From: an uncultured Marvinbryantia sp.
GTDB taxonomy: Bacteria; Bacillota; Clostridia; Lachnospirales; Lachnospiraceae
Direction of reading: 5' to 3'
Assembly: GCA_934408725.1 (NCBI GenBank)
Contig: CAKRVB010000053.1
Location: forward strand, 1-9,661
DNA length: 9,661 nt
Below the pieces are notes generated by a model. It was not told the DNA's origin. It ran no database searches and was given only the letters and a program-made list of their open reading frames with translations. Numbering within the stretch: the stretch's first letter is position 1; every line of letters begins with the position of its first letter. Shown here piece after piece: positions 6,043-9,661 of this stretch. The position numbers were made by a program, and so were the translations under genes.

Positions 6043-7179
6043 ATGAATGCAAAGAAAACTTACCTTCATATACTGACAGCCGTTATTTTAGGTGCTCTTC
6101 TTATGTTCCTGCTTCCGGTTGGCAATGGCCTAACCGCCGATGGAGTGCACATGCTCGGCATTCTGATTCCGGTCATCTATCTGTGGATCACAGTTGGTAC
6201 TGACTGGGTCAGTCTGGCAGCCATCATTGCCCTTGTTATGACAGGTGTCATGAATAACGGAAAAAACTATTATGCAGATGTATACGCCGGTTCCATGGGT
6301 AATTTTATTATTATTACCGTCATTTCCTGTATGGCACTTTCTGCCGTACTCACACAGACTGGTGTGATTGAAAAAATAGCAACATGGTTTATCACGAGAA
6401 AATTTGTACAGGGGCGCCCATATGCCTTCCTTTTCATGTTCCTGCTGTCTAATCTGATTGTAGGTACCTTTATGGAAGCTACCGCAGTTGCTATTATGTA
6501 CATTGATCTGGCTAAAAACATTCTCGACAAACTTGGTTATAAAAAAGAGGATAAATTTTATACCGTTGTCATGGCCGGTCTGTACTGGAACAATTCCATT
6601 GTATCTGCCGGTTCTCCTATCTCTCATGTACTGCCGCTGCTTCTGATTGCAGCTGCCGGTCCTGTTCTCGGAGTTACGATCTCTTTTGGCCAGTGGCTGA
6701 TGATCGGTATTCCATTTGAGATCATGGCTTTTGCCATCGAGATGTTTGTTTTCCGTTTTATCTGGAAGCCAGATACCACCTTATTTGAAAATTATGATCT
6801 GGAAGCCACACGAAGAAATGCCAGACCGCTGTCCACACAGGGAAAAATCTCTGTTGTGATCTTTCTGATCGTTGTCTTTTTCTGGCTCTTCCCACAGTTT
6901 ATGTCTAATACCGTTACCATTTATCTAATGTACGCTGTAGGTATCGCTATATTATCTACATCAGGAATCAATCTTCCTGCTTTTGTAATGATCATCGGTT
7001 TTGCAGCTATCATGGGACTTTTGACTCCTGCTGCTGCCGTTCCATCTCCACTCTTCTTTGGGCCGGAACACATTACAATGAAAAATGAAGCCAAATACTG
7101 TGCCATCTTTCTTGTACTGGATTTTCTGATCATCATGTTTGTCTTATGGCCGTTGGCAAACGTACTGATCAAATTCTAA
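6043..7179 (+). CDS. DASS/SLC13-type anion permease, short form
   Basis: Seen: 378 residues, roughly nine to ten hydrophobic membrane segments. The N-terminal half is complete-looking, with a hairpin region around TFMEATAVAIMY (142-153) and WNNSIVSAGSPISH (182-195). The C-terminal half contains FMSNTVTIYLM (286-296), the second SNT-type substrate/sodium hairpin of the family, then SGINLPAF and LLTPAAAVPSPLFFG (326-340). Known DASS permeases are about 450-500 residues; here the hydrophobic segment ending FFWLFPQ (279-285) runs straight into FMSNT, so about 90-110 residues usually found between them appear absent. ATG 6043 follows GGGAGAGAG. It is co-transcribed with the URO-D-like gene. Known role of the family: sodium-coupled uptake of dicarboxylates, sulfate or similar anions. 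Substrate here is unknown, and a natural short subfamily is an alternative to a deletion. Confidence 0.75.
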   Translation: MNAKKTYLHILTAVILGALLMFLLPVGNGLTADGVHMLGILIPVIYLWITVGTDWVSLAAIIALVMTGVMNNGKNYYADVYAGSMGNFIIITVISCMALSAVLTQTGVIEKIATWFITRKFVQGRPYAFLFMFLLSNLIVGTFMEATAVAIMYIDLAKNILDKLGYKKEDKFYTVVMAGLYWNNSIVSAGSPISHVLPLLLIAAAGPVLGVTISFGQWLMIGIPFEIMAFAIEMFVFRFIWKPDTTLFENYDLEATRRNARPLSTQGKISVVIFLIVVFFWLFPQFMSNTVTIYLMYAVGIAILSTSGINLPAFVMIIGFAAIMGLLTPAAAVPSPLFFGPEHITMKNEAKYCAIFLVLDFLIIMFVLWPLANVLIKF

Positions 7180-7243
7180 AAAACAGATATTTTCCTTTTT
7201 GGGGATCTTGCATTTGCAGATTTTTCAAAATAAGAGAAATTCC

Positions 7244-7415
7244 AGAAAGAACCAATAATGTAGTAGTTATCTTGCGAGCCACTTTCTCATCAAGCTAATG
7301 GCTGCACTTTATCCACGCCAGATCCGTCATTGCCCGATTGGTGATCGTACGCAAAATCACCGATAAAATAACGATACTGCAAGAGGTTCTTTCTCATGCA
7401 ATATCGTCATTTTTT
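7244..7415 (+). ncRNA. Candidate structured RNA or 3' UTR with competing folds
   Basis: The 247 bp between the permease stop and the Uma2 gene (7180-7426) has no credible ORF, but it has several pairings. Hairpin 1: TGC-G-AGCCA (7273-7281) with TGGCTGCA (7299-7306). Hairpin 2: ATTGGTGAT (7337-7345) with ATCACCGAT (7356-7364). Hairpin 3 is the terminator at 7371-7407. In addition AGAAAGAACC (7244-7253) is perfectly complementary to GGTTCTTTCT (7385-7394), and CTTGC (7271-7275) to GCAAG (7379-7383). These nest to enclose hairpins 1 and 2 and would disrupt the terminator. No known RNA family was recognised; there is no plus-strand gene downstream, so a small RNA or permease 3' UTR fits better than a riboswitch. 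Confidence 0.3.
7371..7415 (+). terminator. Intrinsic terminator of the URO-D-like/DASS unit
   Basis: ACGATACTGCAAGAG (7371-7385) pairs with CTCATGCAATATCGT (7393-7407) over 15 positions with two mismatches, with a 7-nt loop, followed after CA by six T (7410-7415). On the opposite strand the same hairpin is followed by TTATTTTAT, so it may also stop Uma2 transcripts coming the other way. Confidence 0.75.
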
Positions 7416-7426
7416 ACCAAAAGCCA

Positions 7427-7936
7427 CTAAGCAATTTCCTCAAATAATTCATCAAAGGTAATCTTTATCTTTGGAAAATGAAGTAATTGTAACTCATCCT
7501 TATTTTCTTCTGTAATTGTTTTTAAAAGATAATACTTCGGAGTCTCTCCTTCATAATCCAGTTCGTAGATTTCAACTGTTTTTTTACGCCAGTCAACAAT
7601 CCAGTATTCTTCAATCTCCTGTTCGCAATATAGCTGCATTTTCTCTGTCCGGTCATAATTTTCTGTTGATGGAGACAGAACCTCCATAACAAAACGTGGC
7701 GCATCTGTAAATGTATTTCCACGTCTTGATTTTGTACGACAGTTTATGGACGCATCAGGAATTACTATCTTGTTGTTACCCTGATTATCTTTGAAGCGAT
7801 ATTGAACATTATCCGAGTATACATAGCATGTACTATTCTTTAACTGATATCTGATTGCGGCGACAAAATTTACGATTACAGCAGAGTGTTCCGGTGTAGC
7901 TCCTGCCATATCCGTTATTTTTAGATTCCAATCCAT
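7427..7936 (-). CDS. Uma2-family (DUF820) putative restriction-endonuclease-fold protein
   Basis: Seen: 169 residues with Uma2 landmarks in order: PEHSAVIVNF near the N terminus, IVIPDAS with the PD-type Asp61, RFVMEVLSPST with Glu85, NYDRTEKMQLY (Lys99) and EIEEYWIVDWRKKTVEIYEL (109-128). These fit the PD-(D/E)xK-like core of the family, whose members are often 180-200 residues, so this one is slightly short but looks intact. ATG 7936 follows AAAGGAGTG. Known: Uma2 proteins are numerous in cyanobacteria and occur scattered in Clostridia; their biological role is not settled and nuclease activity is mostly predicted from the fold. Here it stands alone between a terminator and a stretch of gene fragments, so context gives no function. 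Confidence 0.85.
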   Translation of the reverse strand: MDWNLKITDMAGATPEHSAVIVNFVAAIRYQLKNSTCYVYSDNVQYRFKDNQGNNKIVIPDASINCRTKSRRGNTFTDAPRFVMEVLSPSTENYDRTEKMQLYCEQEIEEYWIVDWRKKTVEIYELDYEGETPKYYLLKTITEENKDELQLLHFPKIKITFDELFEEIA

Positions 7937-7972
7937 AATTTTACACTCCTTTTTTACAACACAACTTTCATC

Positions 7973-8016
7973 ATTAATATTAATCGCAAGTAAGATTTTA
8001 TATCTACTACATTATA
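7973..8016 (-). promoter_or_regulatory. Probable promoter of the Uma2 gene with a 12-bp palindrome
   Basis: A perfect TATAAT on the minus strand (8016-8011) lies 75 bp before the Uma2 ATG; the -35 is weak. Downstream of it, ATTAATATTAAT (7973-7984) is a perfect palindrome in the leader and could be an operator, though AT-rich palindromes arise easily by chance. The stop codon of the broken MerR/ABC frame (8020-8022) lies next to this -10. Confidence 0.4.
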
Positions 8017-8019
8017 ACA

Positions 8020-8499
8020 TTATCTCTGTTGGTTGGAAAAGTAAATTTTGTTCCAGAAAATAATTGTATTTACCGATTGCATTAGTTGGTGTTTATCTTC
8101 CACTGTGCAGATTCTGTCTGCAGTTTTACCAGCCTTGCATACCGTCCGTTCTGCTTCATCCAGTAAGATTACCGGGGCATCTTTGAGCAGTGCTCTGGCT
8201 ATGGACAGCCGCTGGCACTCTCCACCTGACAGGGTGGAACCGTTTTCTCCGATCACGGTCTGATAGCCCTGCGGCAGCTTTTCAATAAACTCATGACATC
8301 TTGCTGCCTTAGCCGCAGCCATTACTTCCTGATCCGTTGCATTTTTCCGTCCCACACGGATATTTTCCATGTCCTGTTCCTTGAATACGCGGATTCCCCC
8401 GGCTGAACGTTCCACGAAAGGCAATAAGCCTTCTTTGTCATAATATCGTAATGTGGAAGCCGGAATATCTAATGATTTTGCCATTTCTCCCACGGCCAT
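8020..8499 (-). pseudogene. Chimeric remnant: MerR helix-turn-helix joined in frame to an ABC ATPase fragment
   Basis: Seen: an open frame of 159 residues. Residues 1-43 are a MerR-type winged HTH ([22 protein letters not shown], then [10 protein letters not shown]). From about residue 44 (8370) the text is that of an ABC exporter ATPase: [15 protein letters not shown], then [14 protein letters not shown], signature LSGGE (90-94) and Walker B VILLDEA (110-116). Walker A and all before it are missing. After LLDEA (8152) the usual T/S-x-LD D-loop is absent and an unrelated tail of about 43 residues follows; GKTADRI in it could be a further ABC scrap. Its ATG lies within the 3' end of the MATE fragment and has no ribosome binding site. 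It cannot be a working ABC ATPase and lacks a MerR effector domain. Best read as stacked in-frame deletions. Confidence 0.8.
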
Positions 8500-9605
8500 T
8501 TAACGAATTCATCGGTACACAGCAGGAAATATACCCAGAGCACCGGCAACTTTAGTACAAAGGCTGCAAAAAATCCCAGTGGAACTGCATAGCACCACAT
8601 ATCGATGGTATCACAGATCAGTCCAAACCTGGTATCTCCTCCTGCCCGGAACACTCCAGCGATTAGTGCGGTATTCACTGCAGATCCCATAATATAATAC
8701 GTATTGATCAACAGCATAATCTTAAGATAATACATGGCATTTTCATTCAGGGATGCAAAATGCAGCACAAACGGGGTCACTGCCAATACGATCAGCCCTC
8801 CTGCTGCACCGGCTATCACCGTCATTTTCAGCATTCTGGCTGCATATTCCCTGGACTTTTCCATATCCCCTTTTCCCATAATATTACCAAGCAGAATCGT
8901 TCCCGCACTGGCAATGGCAAAGCAAAATACGGATCCGATATTCCTTACTACGGTAACCAGAGAATTGGCAGCTACCACATCGGTAGACAGATGCCCCAGT
9001 ATCACTGAATACATGGCAAATCCCACGCTCCAGGACACATCATTTCCCAGTGCCGGAAGAGACAGACGGATAAAATCCTTCAGCAGCACCTTACTTCGTA
9101 TGAAGATATAAGTGAGATTTAATTTCACGTCTTTACTGAAAACAGAAACTATAAAACATCCAATCAGCTCAATGGCTCTCGAAGATGCAGTTGCTATGGC
9201 TACTCCCACTGCACCGAGCCTTGGTGCACCAAACAGACCAAAAATGAACGTGGCATTCAGAATAATATTCAGTCCAAAGGCCAGCACATTCAGTACCATA
9301 CTGGCGGTCACTCTTCCCACACTACGCAAAATCGACAGATACACCTCTGTCACGCCCCAACACAGATAGGTAATTCCCATGACCCTCAGGTAGGAAGAAC
9401 CAATGGCAATCAGCTCCGGATCTGCGGTGAAGAGCTGCATCATATATTGTGGAACGGTAAACGCCAGTAAAGCCACGATCCCTGAGATAGCCAGGGAAAA
9501 CCGTAAGGTTATCCCTTCTATGGCATGAATGGCATCCAGATTTCCTTTTCCGAAGTACTGGGCACACAAAACGGATATCTTCTTTTCTGCAATCCATCTG
9601 GTCAC
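8469..9605 (-). pseudogene. MATE-family efflux transporter fragment lacking both ends
   Basis: Seen: a 378-residue frame (GTG at 9605). MATE similarity starts at ISVLCAQYFGKGN (9578), which in full MATE proteins lies about 65-75 residues in, after the first two membrane helices. It then runs without obvious gaps through EVYLSILRSVGR, SLPALGNDVSW, GTILLGNIMGKGD, and LIAGVFRAGGD to [10 protein letters not shown]. The usual final 15-25 residues (an HY.S..W..N-type tail) are missing; instead the frame reads EKWQNH and stops inside the MerR fragment. Upstream of 9578 the frame stays open to the window edge in DNA that looks like a TnpB gene. MATE proteins export cationic drugs or metabolites with sodium or protons; without helices 1-2 this copy is very unlikely to work. 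No ribosome binding site precedes the GTG. Confidence 0.82.
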
Positions 9606-9661
9606 TTTGTGAAGGTAATCCTTTACTGTATTCTGCTTTTTCCTGTAAAGTCTCTGAATAT
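9579..9661 (-). pseudogene. Probable TnpB (IS200/IS605 OrfB) fragment fused in frame to the MATE fragment
   Basis: Seen: the minus-strand frame of the MATE fragment has no stop up to the window edge; the 27 residues before ISVLCAQY begin IQRLYRKKQNTVKDYLHKV and end TRWIAEKK. A basic helix followed by (K/R)D(Y/F)LHK(V/L)(S/T)R is typical of the TnpB region just before the first RuvC acidic motif. The match is by recollection over a short stretch, so another basic protein is possible. If correct, the mobile-element gene was cut just before its RuvC-like catalytic core and joined to MATE near 9578. Confidence 0.45.

Noticed and set aside
7271..7306. tRNA-like fragment or transposase remnant in the gene-free stretch
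   Set aside because: There is no cloverleaf arrangement, TpsiC arm or CCA, and no frame longer than a few codons matches a transposase.
8152..8370. A functional ABC ATPase gene
   Set aside because: Walker A, Q-loop, D-loop and H-loop are missing; only the signature motif and Walker B region remain.

Overview
The window looks like a chromosomal segment from a gut-type Clostridia bacterium, most likely Lachnospiraceae (Blautia/Ruminococcus/Dorea-like). The reasons are moderate GC content, strong AGGAGG-type ribosome binding sites, and the protein families present (YedE/TusA/DUF3343 selenium cluster, PucR regulator, URO-D-fold methyltransferase-like protein, Uma2, MATE). The taxonomic call is inference from reading the sequence; nothing was searched.

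Left part, 1-2732: a selenium-metabolism type cluster. On the minus strand lie a YedE-family transporter, a stand-alone TusA-domain protein and the start of a DUF3343 protein that overlaps the tusA stop by one base and runs off the window. Divergent from them, on the plus strand, is a PLP-dependent cysteine desulfurase-family protein of the kind often found with these genes. Together they would import a selenium (or sulfur) species and hand selenium or sulfur between protein cysteines. An O6-methylguanine-DNA methyltransferase gene (2722-3237, minus) meets the desulfurase tail to tail with an 11-bp overlap.

Middle part, 3308-7179: a PucR-family regulator (minus) faces a two-gene plus-strand unit, a URO-D-fold methyltransferase-like protein followed 19 nt later by a short DASS/SLC13-type anion permease. 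The gap between regulator and unit holds three copies of GTTGTCT in alternating orientation just upstream of the ribosome binding site, an obvious operator candidate. The simplest reading is a regulated uptake-and-processing unit for a small organic anion; the substrate is not visible.

Right part, 7180-9661: accessory and decaying DNA. A 247-bp gene-free stretch carries several hairpins ending in a strong intrinsic terminator whose loop side can also pair with an upstream segment. An isolated Uma2-family gene (minus) follows. Beyond it, reading along the minus strand from the right edge, fragments of four different genes are joined head to tail: a probable TnpB piece, a MATE transporter lacking both ends, a MerR helix-turn-helix, and the signature/Walker B part of an ABC ATPase. 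The joints look like short-homology deletions of an efflux locus, or an assembly chimera.
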